Positions 1-7,032 of a DNA stretch of 51,323 nucleotides are shown here, one piece after another (position 1 is the stretch's first letter; every line of letters begins with the position of its first letter). The stretch lies in the NCBI RefSeq assembly GCF_900112865.1, contig NZ_FONH01000025.1:1-51323 (forward strand). Direction: 5' to 3'. The position numbers and the translations under genes are program-made. The notes under the pieces are model-generated. The model did not search any database. It was given only the letters and a program-made list of their open reading frames with translations, and was not told the origin of the DNA. Source of the DNA: Dyella marensis. GTDB lineage: Bacteria; Pseudomonadota; Gammaproteobacteria; Xanthomonadales; Rhodanobacteraceae.

Positions 1-115
1 TCATCCGGCTGCCGCCACCTTCCTCGCTCCTCAGAGCCGCGCACATCCATGTGCGCTCCCCGCGTGCTCTCCCACGGGGACTACCTTCGGGTCGCCGGAG
101 GGAGAAGGATTCCAA
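1..115. repeat. Partial intergenic repeat, CTCTCCC/GGAGAAGG family
   Basis: This segment resembles the right arm of the repeats at 18675-18789 and 21552-21661: it shares the TCATCCGGCTGCCGCCACCTT start and the GGAGGGAGAAGGATTCC end. Inside it is an 8 bp inverted repeat (39-46 with 49-56, GCGCACAT/ATGTGCGC). The left arm is outside the window or absent. No gene is seen in the first 240 bases; the open frame across them is a shadow. Confidence 0.6.
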
Positions 116-240
116 CTTGAAGGAAATCAATACACCAAGCGCACCACTTGCAACCTCACCCCAATCAGCGGATACCGGAACCGTCACCCGCCCTCGCCGC
201 GCCCCAACCGCACGGCAGGCGAGTCATAAGGGAGACGACC

Positions 241-672
241 ATGTACACGCACATCCTCATTCCCACCGACGGCACCGACGCCTCCGTCCACGCCATCGAC
301 ACGGGCATCCGCCTCGCCGCGCAACTGCACGCCCGCGTGCACGCCCTGCATGTGCTGCCGCCGCTACCCGCCGTCAGTTTCATCGCCGACATGGTCCAGG
401 GCGACGCCTGCAAGCGGCGCTCGATCGAGCATGCGCAGGAATACCTCGACGAGGTGCGCGAGAAAGCCCAGGCGGCCGGCGTGCCCTGCGATGCGGAATA
501 TGTGTTCGACAACCGCCCCTATGCGGCCATCGCCGGCGCCGCCACCAAGCACCACTGCGACCTGATCGTGATGGACGCGCACACGCACAACGGCATCGAG
601 CGGCTGATGCTCAGCAATGTCGCGCACAAGGTGATTCTGTGCTGCGACGTGCCGGTGCTGGTCTGCCACTAG
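241..672 (+). CDS. Universal stress protein, UspA family
   Basis: A 143 aa single-domain universal stress protein, a soluble cytoplasmic alpha/beta fold linked to stress survival. The start at 241 follows GGGAGACGACC and gives the family opening MYTHILIPTDGTDAS. The family core is visible: ILIPTDGT at residues 5-12, a central CDLIVMDAH strand, and a C-terminal VPVLVCH. In ATP-binding members the loop reads G-x2-G-x9-G-S/T. Here it reads DAHTHNGIERLMLSNVAHKV, so several glycines are replaced and nucleotide binding may be weak or absent (inference). It ends 9 bases before the convergent XRE regulator. Upstream frame could extend to 148 but has no ribosome site and no family similarity. Confidence 0.9.
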   Translation: MYTHILIPTDGTDASVHAIDTGIRLAAQLHARVHALHVLPPLPAVSFIADMVQGDACKRRSIEHAQEYLDEVREKAQAAGVPCDAEYVFDNRPYAAIAGAATKHHCDLIVMDAHTHNGIERLMLSNVAHKVILCCDVPVLVCH

Positions 673-681
673 CCGGTTGGC

Positions 682-1515
682 TCAGGGATCCTGGTCCGCC
701 AGCTGGCGGCAACGCGCGGCGGTGGCCTCGTCCATCGGGAAGCAGCACTCGATGTGCAACTCTTCAAGCGTCACGTCGCGCGGCGTGCCGAAGGTAGTGA
801 TGGTGGAGAAGAAGCTGAGCTGCTCGCCGTCGCCCTGCAACACCGTCGTCATCAGCGGCGACGGCGCGGTGGACAGGTCGCGCGTGCGCCAGCTGGCCGG
901 CACGCCCGGGTAGGCAAGCACTTCGTCCAGCAACTCACGCGCCTGGGTATCGGAAGGCGCCGCGGCCACCTCGTTGTGCAGGTGGCGCACGATGCTCCCG
1001 GCGATCTCTTCCCAGTTGACCACCGCCTGGCGGAAGTCTTCCGGATCGAACATCTGCCGCAGCATATTGGTGTGCTTGCTCGGCCTGCCGCGCATCACAT
1101 GGTTGCCGATGCGCTCCGCGGCACGGTTGGCGCCCAGCACATCCCAGTGGCGATTGAGCAGGAAGGCGGGGTACGGCTCCTGCTGCTGCAGGATCGCGTC
1201 GATGGCATTGCGGATCTGCGCCATCGCCGGTGTGGCCAGTGCGCTTTCCGGATACTTCGGCGCAAAACCCGCCGCCACCAATAGTGAGTTGCGCTCGCGC
1301 AGCGGCATGCCCAGCGTGTCGGCCAGCCGCGCCAGCATCTCGCGGCTGGCCTGCGCCTTGCCGGTTTCGACGCAGCTGAGGTGACGGGCAGAGATGCCGG
1401 CCTCCAGCGCCAGATCCAGCTGGCTGAGCCGCCGTGCGGCACGCCATTCGCGCAGCAATCCGCCCACCGCGGAGGCGGGCATGGCCATCGGCAAGGGGGC
1501 GTGGGCTCGGTTCAT
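682..1515 (-). CDS. XRE-family transcription regulator with MmyB-like ligand domain
   Basis: A 277 aa DNA-binding regulator. Residues about 18-75 form an XRE helix-turn-helix (LLREWRAARRLSQLDLA, then ISARHLSCVETGKAQ). The rest matches the MmyB/MltR ligand-binding domain, which often follows this HTH and is thought to bind a small fatty-acid-like or aromatic molecule. It is transcribed away from the alpha/beta hydrolase at 1675. The 159-base gap holds two palindromes (1551-1592) that are the likely operators. Regulators of this family commonly control one adjacent divergent enzyme gene, so the hydrolase is the probable target and the regulator probably also controls itself. The ligand cannot be inferred. 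Confidence 0.88.
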   Translation of the reverse strand: MNRAHAPLPMAMPASAVGGLLREWRAARRLSQLDLALEAGISARHLSCVETGKAQASREMLARLADTLGMPLRERNSLLVAAGFAPKYPESALATPAMAQIRNAIDAILQQQEPYPAFLLNRHWDVLGANRAAERIGNHVMRGRPSKHTNMLRQMFDPEDFRQAVVNWEEIAGSIVRHLHNEVAAAPSDTQARELLDEVLAYPGVPASWRTRDLSTAPSPLMTTVLQGDGEQLSFFSTITTFGTPRDVTLEELHIECCFPMDEATAARCRQLADQDP

Positions 1516-1550
1516 GGGAACGGAGCATACGGCGCGCCCATATCCGAAAC

Positions 1551-1592
1551 CATGACCTGGCAGGTCATGGCGCCATGACCTCGGAGGTCATT
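1551..1592. promoter_or_regulatory. Tandem palindromic operators between regulator and hydrolase
   Basis: Two near-identical palindromes: CATGACCT-GGC-AGGTCATG at 1551-1569 and CATGACCT-CGG-AGGTCATT at 1574-1592. Their centres are 23 bp apart, about two helical turns, which suits side-by-side binding of two dimers. They lie between the divergent XRE regulator and the alpha/beta hydrolase, so they are most likely the regulator's own sites. The assignment to this regulator is inference; the palindromes are seen directly. Confidence 0.75.
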
Positions 1593-1674
1593 GCCGCGAT
1601 GCCGGCGCGAGCGAATCATCGTCCCTCATCAGCCGTCTCCTACCCACATGCAAGACCATTCGGAGAGCATCGCC

Positions 1675-2670
1675 ATGCATCGCAGACAGTTCCTCAGCCT
1701 CGCCGCCGGTACCCTGGCCGCCGGCGCGCTGGTCGCCTGTGTCCCTCGCGGCGCCCGGAAGGCCATCGCCGCCTCAGGCGGCTCCGGCGGCGGCAGCCTC
1801 GACGGCGTCGCCGCTTTCAACGCAGCCCGCCGCTACGCCAGCAATCGCTTCGGCGAGATCGCCTACGTCGATCGCGGCAGCGGCCCGGCCGCGCTGTTCC
1901 TGCACGGCTTCCCGCTCAACAGCTATCAATGGCGCGGCGCGATCGACCGCCTCTCGCCCTACCGCCGCTGCGTGGCGGCGGACTCGATGGGCCTGGGCTA
2001 CACCCGCCCCGCGCCCGGCCAGGGCGTGACACCCGCCGACCAGATGCAGATGCTCACCACCCTGCTCGACCAGTTGAACATCGGCACAGTGGATCTCATC
2101 GCCAACGACAGCGGCGGCGCCGTCGCCCAGCTGTTCATGACTACGCATCCGGAGCGCGTGCGCACCGTCCTGCTCACCAACTGCGACGTGGAGCCGGACA
2201 GCCCGCCACCCGCCGTGCTGCCGGTGCTGGAAGCCGCGCGCCGCGGCAAGTTCGCCGACGAGTGGCTGGTCCCCAACGTGCTCGACAAGAATTTCGCCCG
2301 TTCGCCCAAGGGCCTGGGCGGCTCGACCTTCACCTACCCCGCGCGCATGGCCGATGAAACCTTCGACATGTACCTGGGCCCGATCGTCGCCACGCCACAG
2401 CGCAAGGCCCTGGCCGATGCCTACGCGCTCGGCCTCGATCCCAACCCGCTGGCCGGCGTCGAGGCGAAGCTTAAGCAGAGTACGATCCCCACCCGCATCC
2501 TCTGGGGCACCGGCGACACCATCTTCAAGGGTTCCGATCCGGACTACCTGGACAAGACGCTGGGCAACTCCAAGGGCGTACGCCGGATCGAAGGCGCGAA
2601 CCTGTTCTTCCCCGAGGAATTCCCTGACGTGGTCGCAGAAGAAGCGAAAAAGCTGTGGGGCATTGCCTGA
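1675..2670 (+). CDS. Exported alpha/beta-fold hydrolase, Tat-type lipoprotein signal
   Basis: A 331 aa alpha/beta hydrolase of the haloalkane dehalogenase/epoxide hydrolase-like group. The N-terminus has a twin-arginine motif (HRRQFLSLA) and a lipobox ending at Cys22 (LVAC), so a Tat-exported lipoprotein is likely. The oxyanion HG is at residues 77-78. The nucleophile elbow reads IANDSGGAVAQ, which makes Asp145 the nucleophile rather than Ser. The acid region reads WGTGDTIF. Where the catalytic His normally sits (GAxHF) this protein has GANLFFPEEFP, with Leu in place of His. Substrate unknown; activity may be altered. The start was chosen because it gives a clean signal; 1648 and 1591 are in-frame alternatives. 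Probably controlled by the divergent XRE regulator. Confidence 0.85.
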   Translation: MHRRQFLSLAAGTLAAGALVACVPRGARKAIAASGGSGGGSLDGVAAFNAARRYASNRFGEIAYVDRGSGPAALFLHGFPLNSYQWRGAIDRLSPYRRCVAADSMGLGYTRPAPGQGVTPADQMQMLTTLLDQLNIGTVDLIANDSGGAVAQLFMTTHPERVRTVLLTNCDVEPDSPPPAVLPVLEAARRGKFADEWLVPNVLDKNFARSPKGLGGSTFTYPARMADETFDMYLGPIVATPQRKALADAYALGLDPNPLAGVEAKLKQSTIPTRILWGTGDTIFKGSDPDYLDKTLGNSKGVRRIEGANLFFPEEFPDVVAEEAKKLWGIA

Positions 2671-2728
2671 TATCGCTGAGGCCAAGACCTACACGCCGCC
2701 ATAGCAACCGGCGGCGTACTTTTCGCGA

Positions 2729-2950
2729 ATGACTACGCCCCGCGACCAGCTCCAGGCCATGCTCGACACCATCGCGCAACAGGTCCCGCACCTGCTGCGC
2801 GAAACCGACGACCGCGACGAATTCTGGACCGCCTTCGCCAACCTCACCGACCCGCCGCTGGCCGCGGCAGGGCCGGAGGATTTCGATTGGGTCAGCGCGA
2901 AGATTACGGAGATGCTGGCGGCATGCGGGGTGACGCCGCCGGAGGCGTGA
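2729..2950 (+). CDS. Small hypothetical protein, 73 aa
   Basis: A 73 aa acidic, soluble protein without signal peptide or membrane segment (MTTPRDQLQAMLDTI, then DRDEFWTAFANLTDP and DFDWVSAKITEML). I do not recognise a family. It looks helical and has the codon bias of real genes here, which is the main reason to accept it. There is no clear ribosome site before the ATG. It lies 58 bases downstream of the alpha/beta hydrolase on the same strand and might be cotranscribed with it. The next 145 bases hold only repeats. Confidence 0.6.
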   Translation: MTTPRDQLQAMLDTIAQQVPHLLRETDDRDEFWTAFANLTDPPLAAAGPEDFDWVSAKITEMLAACGVTPPEA

Positions 2951-2968
2951 GCAGCTCATCACTCGACC

Positions 2969-2995
2969 CGTCATCCAGCCTGCGCCGGAATGACG
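2969..2995. repeat. Degenerate half copy of the CGTCATTCCGGC repeat
   Basis: The sequence CGTCATCCAGCCTGCGCCGGAATGACG resembles one arm of the inverted pair at 15191-15320, with the outer CGTCAT/ATGACG ends retained. It sits directly beside a copy of the ~90 bp GTAGGTTGGGG repeat. Confidence 0.55.
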
Positions 2996-3001
2996 AGCTG
3001 G

Positions 3002-3091
3002 CGTAGGTTGGGGTGAGCCATGGGCGAACCCCAACAGGCCTCGCACGTGATCGCGGCGTTGGGGTTCGCCTACGGCTCACCCCAACCTACG
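3002..3091. repeat. GTAGGTTGGGG inverted repeat, copy 1
   Basis: The outer arms CGTAGGTTGGGGTGAGCC and GGCTCACCCCAACCTACG are complementary, as are the inner blocks GCGAACCCCAAC and GTTGGGGTTCGC. About 20 bases in the middle vary. It can fold into a long hairpin and belongs to the family with copies near 5975, 12438, 15776, 34904, 37553, 39631 and 43596. Confidence 0.9.
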
Positions 3092-3099
3092 GACCTGTA

Positions 3100-3393
3100 T
3101 CAAGACGTCGCGCGTCGCGTCAGGAATCCATCGTTCCACGCACGCTCGAACTCCATCCTCGTCATCCGCTGCGCCACGAATTCCGGATCGGCATCGATCT
3201 CCGCCAGCGACGGCGACGGCGTTTCATCCAACCGCGTATCGCCTTCCGCAAACCTCGCGCTGGCCAGCGCCACGCGACCATCGGCGAAACGCTCCACCTT
3301 GCGCCGCTGGTAACCGTCCGGGCCGATCTCCAGCAGGATTTCGATGGGATAGCCGAGGCCTACGCCCTTCCACAAGACTCTGATGTACTCCAT
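3100..3393 (-). CDS. DUF6881-like small protein
   Basis: A 97 aa soluble protein that resembles the DUF6881 family. It starts MEYIRVLWKG, and has the family-type RRKVERFADGRV, DTRLDETPSPSL and EINADPEF-like (EIDADPEFVAQ) segments. The ATG at 3393 follows GAGGTGATGTCG, so the ribosome site fits this start better than the ATG at 3399. No enzymatic function is known for the family; members have been found among immunity-like or accessory proteins, which is not evidence for such a role here. It ends beside a repeat and lies head to tail with a small membrane-protein gene. The longer open frame to 3603 has no coding similarity. Confidence 0.75.
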   Translation of the reverse strand: MEYIRVLWKGVGLGYPIEILLEIGPDGYQRRKVERFADGRVALASARFAEGDTRLDETPSPSLAEIDADPEFVAQRMTRMEFERAWNDGFLTRRATS

Positions 3394-3434
3394 CGACATC
3401 ACCTCGGTTCCGGCACGCCGCACTATCTGAGGTC

Positions 3435-3692
3435 TCATCTCATGGACAGCCCATCGAGGGCCGCCCCCACCAGCAGGAGCACCGCGAGCGTAACGCCAAG
3501 CGCCACGTACAGCTTCGTCCCGCGCGGAAACGCAGCCATCATCAAGAACGCCAGCGCCAACTGATAGTGGCCCTGCGCGATCGAGCGTTCGTCCGACGTC
3601 CACGGATGAGTCGCCGCGAGATACGCCAGCGCGAACAACGCGATGCCGAGCCGCGCCTTCGACCCGGGATTCCAGACTTTCGGTATGGCCAT
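3435..3692 (-). CDS. Small membrane protein, 85 aa, unknown function
   Basis: An 85 aa protein with three likely membrane segments: about residues 17-32 (LGIALFALAYLAAT), 47-60 (YQLALAFLMMAAF) and 63-80 (LYVALGVTLAVLLLVG). The ATG at 3692 gives MAIPKVWNPGSKAR, a short positively charged N-terminus that fits an inner-membrane protein. A longer frame to 3764 is possible but reads unlike protein. I do not recognise a family. It lies between two other small minus-strand genes and may be cotranscribed with the DUF6881-like gene 41 bases downstream. Confidence 0.6.
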   Translation of the reverse strand: MAIPKVWNPGSKARLGIALFALAYLAATHPWTSDERSIAQGHYQLALAFLMMAAFPRGTKLYVALGVTLAVLLLVGAALDGLSMR

Positions 3693-3768
3693 GACGCCCC
3701 TATCCGGTCGCAGCCCATCTCCCCCTAGCCTGCCCGACTTCAACGGACCGTTCCAGCCGGCCACGCTC

Positions 3769-4092
3769 TCACGCCTGCGAACCCATCCCCTGGTACTGCT
3801 CCAGATGCCGCCGATGCAGCGACCGCACCGACGCGATGCAAACCACCGCGTGCGGAATCGAGCGCAGGTAGAGCAGCCAGTTCTGGTCGTCGCATTTGTA
3901 GAACAGATTGCCGGCCTCGCCGCCCCAGCGGGTGGCGTCGGTGCGGTCCTGCAGGGACAGCATCACGTCCCTGGCCTTGCCGGGCACGCCGAAGGTGACG
4001 CCGTAGCCGAGGTCGTCGTCGAACTGCAGGGAGGGGTCGTCGAACAGGATCTTGAGGTGGTGCTTGAGCTCATCGACGGTTTCGATGCGCAT
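3769..4092 (-). CDS. Hypothetical protein, 107 aa
   Basis: A 107 aa soluble protein, MRIETVDELKHHL onwards, acidic at the N-terminus and basic near the C-terminus (SLHRRHLEQ). It has no signal peptide and no membrane segment. The ATG at 4092 follows AAAGGAGTTTCACGGT, a good ribosome site. The open frame continues to 4365, but that part runs antisense through the sigma-54 control region and is not coding. No family is recognised. It is divergent from the miniprotein/NlpC unit that begins at 4389. Confidence 0.65.
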   Translation of the reverse strand: MRIETVDELKHHLKILFDDPSLQFDDDLGYGVTFGVPGKARDVMLSLQDRTDATRWGGEAGNLFYKCDDQNWLLYLRSIPHAVVCIASVRSLHRRHLEQYQGMGSQA

Positions 4093-4226
4093 ACCGTGAA
4101 ACTCCTTTTCAGCGGTTGCCGCGCGGCGCGGTCCGGCGATTTTAGCGGGGCATGCCGCCGGGCCGCGTGACCGACACCCCACTATCCGCCCGCCGCGGGC
4201 AGGCCCGCGTCCGCTGTCCGCCCCGT

Positions 4227-4260
4227 TGTCCGGACACGGGCGTCCGCCTGTCCGCGGACA
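4227..4260 (+). promoter_or_regulatory. Paired enhancer-like palindromes upstream of sigma-54 promoter 1
   Basis: Two palindromes, TGTCCGGACA at 4227-4236 and TGTCCGCGGACA at 4249-4260, start 22 bp apart. The second starts 79 bp before the -24 element of the promoter at 4328. This is where a sigma-54 enhancer-binding protein would bind. The same pair at the same spacings occurs at 8004-8037. The binding protein is not in this window. Confidence 0.75.
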
Positions 4261-4327
4261 ACCCTCCCGCGCCGCGCCACTTTGAAGAAATGGCTCAACT
4301 GCGCCGTTTGCGAGCCATCGCATCAGT

Positions 4328-4342
4328 TGGCACGCCCTTTGC
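4328..4342 (+). promoter_or_regulatory. Sigma-54 (-24/-12) promoter 1
   Basis: TGGCACG at 4328-4334, four bases, then TTGC at 4339-4342, an exact match to the TGGCACG-N4-TTGC consensus for RpoN. Transcription would start near 4354 and leave a leader of about 35 bases before the ATG at 4389. An ATGGCTC...GAGCCAT inverted repeat (4290-4317) lies between the enhancer sites and the promoter. Confidence 0.85.
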
Positions 4343-4388
4343 CACCTGTACCCCGAAAGCCTCAATCACCACCCCAAGGAGAGATGTC

Positions 4389-4526
4389 ATGAAATTCGAG
4401 ACCATGATGCTGAAGGGTTTCTTCGTCGCCGGCCTGCTGGTCTGTGCCCTGGCCCTGGGCGGCATGCTGAGCTCGCATGTGTCTGCGCCGGAGTCGGTCG
4501 CCAGCAACGTATCCGCTCACCGCTGA
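4389..4526 (+). CDS. Sigma-54-driven membrane miniprotein 1 (45 aa)
   Basis: A 45 aa peptide, too short for many gene callers. It starts MKFETMMLKG, crosses the membrane once (about residues 10-28, FFVAGLLVCALALGGML) and ends in a short Ser/Ala/Val-rich tail. AAGGAGAGATGTC precedes the ATG. It shares the core GFFxAGLLVCALxLGxML with the miniproteins at 8165 and 8369, which supports all three as real genes. Cys19 follows Leu-Leu-Val, not a proper lipobox, so lipidation is unlikely. It is the first gene after sigma-54 promoter 1 and lies 15 bases before the NlpC/P60 gene. Role unknown; regulation or anchoring of the neighbouring exported hydrolase is conceivable. Confidence 0.8.
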   Translation: MKFETMMLKGFFVAGLLVCALALGGMLSSHVSAPESVASNVSAHR

Positions 4527-4541
4527 TCCGGGAAACGAAAC

Positions 4542-5933
4542 ATGCGATTGACCACCCATCTCGCCGGCGCGCTGCTGCTTGCCCTGGTCTGCGCGCCGGT
4601 CGTCGCCGGCGATGTGCTGCCCATTCCGCCTTCCGGCGTGATCGGCACCGACGATGCGATGCTCTCGCCGGAATACTGGGTGGCGCGCGCTTCAGAAACG
4701 GACAAACTCATTCTGGACAAGAGCGCGATCGACGCCTTGAATGCGCGCCTGCTCGCCAACGACCCAAGCATGTACGACCTGTCCAGGCTCGGCAGCGAAG
4801 TGGCAGGCGAACAAGTACGGGCCTGGATCGCCAAGCTGTCGAAGGCACCAGCCAAACCGTTGTACGACGAACACGACCAGCTGGTGCCGAAGGCCGCGAT
4901 CGATGCGGCGATCGCCGCACTGGCACTGGACAAGATTCCCGCGCGTGCGCCGGTCCGCTACGGCCTGGTGACGCACCGCGTATCGATGCGCAACCTGCCC
5001 ACCGGCTTGCGCGCCTTCCCCGGCAAGGGACTGCAGGATTTCGAGCAGTTCCAGGAGAGCACGCTGTTCCCCGGCGACCCGGTGGCCATCGTGCACACCA
5101 GCGCGGACGGCCAGTGGTTCTTCGTGGTGAGCCCGCGCTACGCCGCCTGGGTGGAACGCGCGGCCATCGGTATCGGCACGCGCGACGAAGTGCTGGCCTA
5201 TGCGGCCAAGACCTCGTATCGCGTAATCACCGGCGACAAGGAGCGCACCGTGTTCACGCCGGAAGCGCCGACCGTATCGGAAACGCAACTGGACATGGGC
5301 ACACGCATCCCGCTGGCCCTGTTGCCGCCGGATCAACCGGTGAATGGCCAGGGACCCTACGAAGCCTGGACGCTGTCGCTGCCCACTCGCACGGGAGACG
5401 GCTCGCTGCACCTGCAACCGGCGCTGCTCCAGCGCAAGGCCGACAGCGCCGCCGATTATCTGCCGTTGACCCGCGCCAACCTGATCCGCCAGGCGTTCAA
5501 GTTCCTCGGCGAGCGCTACGGCTGGGGCCATCTTTACAACGGTCGCGACTGCAGTGGCTTCGTCTCCGACGTCTATCGCAGCATGGGCCTGCAGTTGCCG
5601 CGCAACAGCGGCGATCAAGCCAGAAGCCCGGTGCTGAAGCATCGGCTCTTCGATGCCAGGGACAACCACGAAGAGCGCATGCGCGCATTGGCCCATGCCC
5701 AGGTTGGCGATCTGATCTACATCCCCGGCCACGTGATGATGTTCCTGGGCCGCGTCAATGGCGAACCGTACGTGATCCAGGACGTGGGCGGACTGGTGTT
5801 CCGCGATGGCGAAGGAAAGCTGCGCTGGACCAAGACCAACGAAGTGTCGGTGACGCCGCTGTTGCCGTTGCTGGTGGACGAAAAGCTTTCCTACGTGGAC
5901 GCGATGACCAGCCTGGTAAGCATTCGGCCATAA
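4542..5933 (+). CDS. Exported NlpC/P60 hydrolase with SH3 domains
   Basis: A 463 aa secreted or periplasmic cell-wall hydrolase. A Sec signal covers about residues 1-23 (LLLALVCAPVVAG). The middle has the stabilising domain and two SH3-like domains found in this class (for example VSMRNLPTGLRAFP and the W-rich FFVVSPRYAAWV). The C-terminus is an NlpC/P60 peptidase: Cys337 in GRDCSGFVSDVYRSMG and His397 in IPGHVMMFLG form the catalytic pair. Such enzymes cleave peptide stems of peptidoglycan, usually between gamma-D-Glu and the diamino acid. It is 15 bases after the miniprotein gene, so both probably come from the sigma-54 promoter at 4328. Confidence 0.9.
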   Translation: MRLTTHLAGALLLALVCAPVVAGDVLPIPPSGVIGTDDAMLSPEYWVARASETDKLILDKSAIDALNARLLANDPSMYDLSRLGSEVAGEQVRAWIAKLSKAPAKPLYDEHDQLVPKAAIDAAIAALALDKIPARAPVRYGLVTHRVSMRNLPTGLRAFPGKGLQDFEQFQESTLFPGDPVAIVHTSADGQWFFVVSPRYAAWVERAAIGIGTRDEVLAYAAKTSYRVITGDKERTVFTPEAPTVSETQLDMGTRIPLALLPPDQPVNGQGPYEAWTLSLPTRTGDGSLHLQPALLQRKADSAADYLPLTRANLIRQAFKFLGERYGWGHLYNGRDCSGFVSDVYRSMGLQLPRNSGDQARSPVLKHRLFDARDNHEERMRALAHAQVGDLIYIPGHVMMFLGRVNGEPYVIQDVGGLVFRDGEGKLRWTKTNEVSVTPLLPLLVDEKLSYVDAMTSLVSIRP

Positions 5934-5974
5934 GCGGCCGCGATATGACCAATGCCCGGGAGCAAGCCGCACCG

Positions 5975-6061
5975 CGTAGGTTGGGGTGAGCAGAGCGAAC
6001 CCCAGCGTGACGGCGGCCATCGAGGGACCGTTGGGGTTCGCTCTGCTCACCCGAACCTACG
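5975..6061. repeat. GTAGGTTGGGG inverted repeat, copy 2
   Basis: Full-length copy lying between the convergent NlpC/P60 and LysR genes. Its right end (CCTACG) contains the TAG stop codon of the LysR gene on the minus strand. Confidence 0.9.
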
Positions 6062-6911
6062 TGGCCGTTGCCAGCCATGCGCGGAACGCGGCCACCGCCG
6101 GCGTGTCCGCTACGTCGCGGGCGGAAACCAGGTAATAGGCGCCAGGCACGGCGATGGCACGCGTGCCCAGCCGGACGAGCGCGCCGGAGCGGATGGCATC
6201 GGCGACCAGCACGCTGCGCCCCAGCGCCACGCCGTGCCCCGCCTCGGCCGCCTGCAGCAGCAGCGCGGAATCGCTGTACACCGGCCCGGACGGCGTTGCG
6301 CCCGCGGCGCCGGGCCAGCGCTCCCAGCTGTGGAAGTCATCGCGCAACAGCGTAGCGGCATGGAAATCGTCGCCAACCAGCTTGAGCATGCGCGCATACG
6401 CCGGCGCGGCCACCGGAAAGATCGACTCGTCGAACAGCTTCTCCGCATGCAAGCCCGGCCAGCGTCCGTCGCCATAGCGGATGGCGAGGTCCGCCTGCTC
6501 CGCATCCAGGTCGAGCAGCGCCGTGGTGGCATGCAGCCTGAAGTCGACTTGCGGATGCGCCGCGAGGAAGGCGCCCAGCCGCGGCATCAGCCAGCGGCTC
6601 ACCAGCGACGGCGGCGCGGTGAGGGACAAGCGTTGCGCGTCGCGCGCGCGCAGCGCATCGCCCAGCGCGGAAAGCCGCTCCAGCAACGGCTGCGCCGCGT
6701 CTAGCAGGCGCTCGCCCGCGGAGGTCAGCGCCACCTCGTGCCGCTGCCGCCGGAACAGCGCCGTACCGTAGAACGCTTCCAGCGCACGGATCTGGTGGCT
6801 CACCGCGCTAGCGGTCAGGTGCAGCTCCTCGCCGGCCAGGGTGAAGTTGCGCAGGCGCGCCGCGGCCTCGAAGGCGCGCAGCGTGTGCATCGGCGGCAGC
6901 GTGTAGCGCAT
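6057..6911 (-). CDS. LysR-family regulator, GcvA-like
   Basis: A 284 aa LysR-type regulator. The winged helix-turn-helix is at residues about 5-63 (LRAFEAAARLRNFTLAGEEL and LTASAVSHQIRALE), followed by a periplasmic-binding-fold effector domain. The start MRYTLPPMHTLRAFEA and the motif order resemble the GcvA subgroup. It is divergent from the exported alpha/beta hydrolase at 7033 across a 121-base gap, the usual arrangement for a LysR protein and its target. The TAG stop lies inside an intergenic repeat, so the last residues (AWLATAT) may have been set by insertion of that repeat. Confidence 0.9.
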   Translation of the reverse strand: MRYTLPPMHTLRAFEAAARLRNFTLAGEELHLTASAVSHQIRALEAFYGTALFRRQRHEVALTSAGERLLDAAQPLLERLSALGDALRARDAQRLSLTAPPSLVSRWLMPRLGAFLAAHPQVDFRLHATTALLDLDAEQADLAIRYGDGRWPGLHAEKLFDESIFPVAAPAYARMLKLVGDDFHAATLLRDDFHSWERWPGAAGATPSGPVYSDSALLLQAAEAGHGVALGRSVLVADAIRSGALVRLGTRAIAVPGAYYLVSARDVADTPAVAAFRAWLATAT

Positions 6912-7032
6912 GGTGCTCCGGCGGCATGAAGGGCATTCATGGCTCGATGAAGACTCTTCGCTTCACCGGCCCGCTACCGCGCCGAATACTCGGCGCACCC
7001 CGCTCGGGGCTGCCCATCTTGCCGGAGAACCC

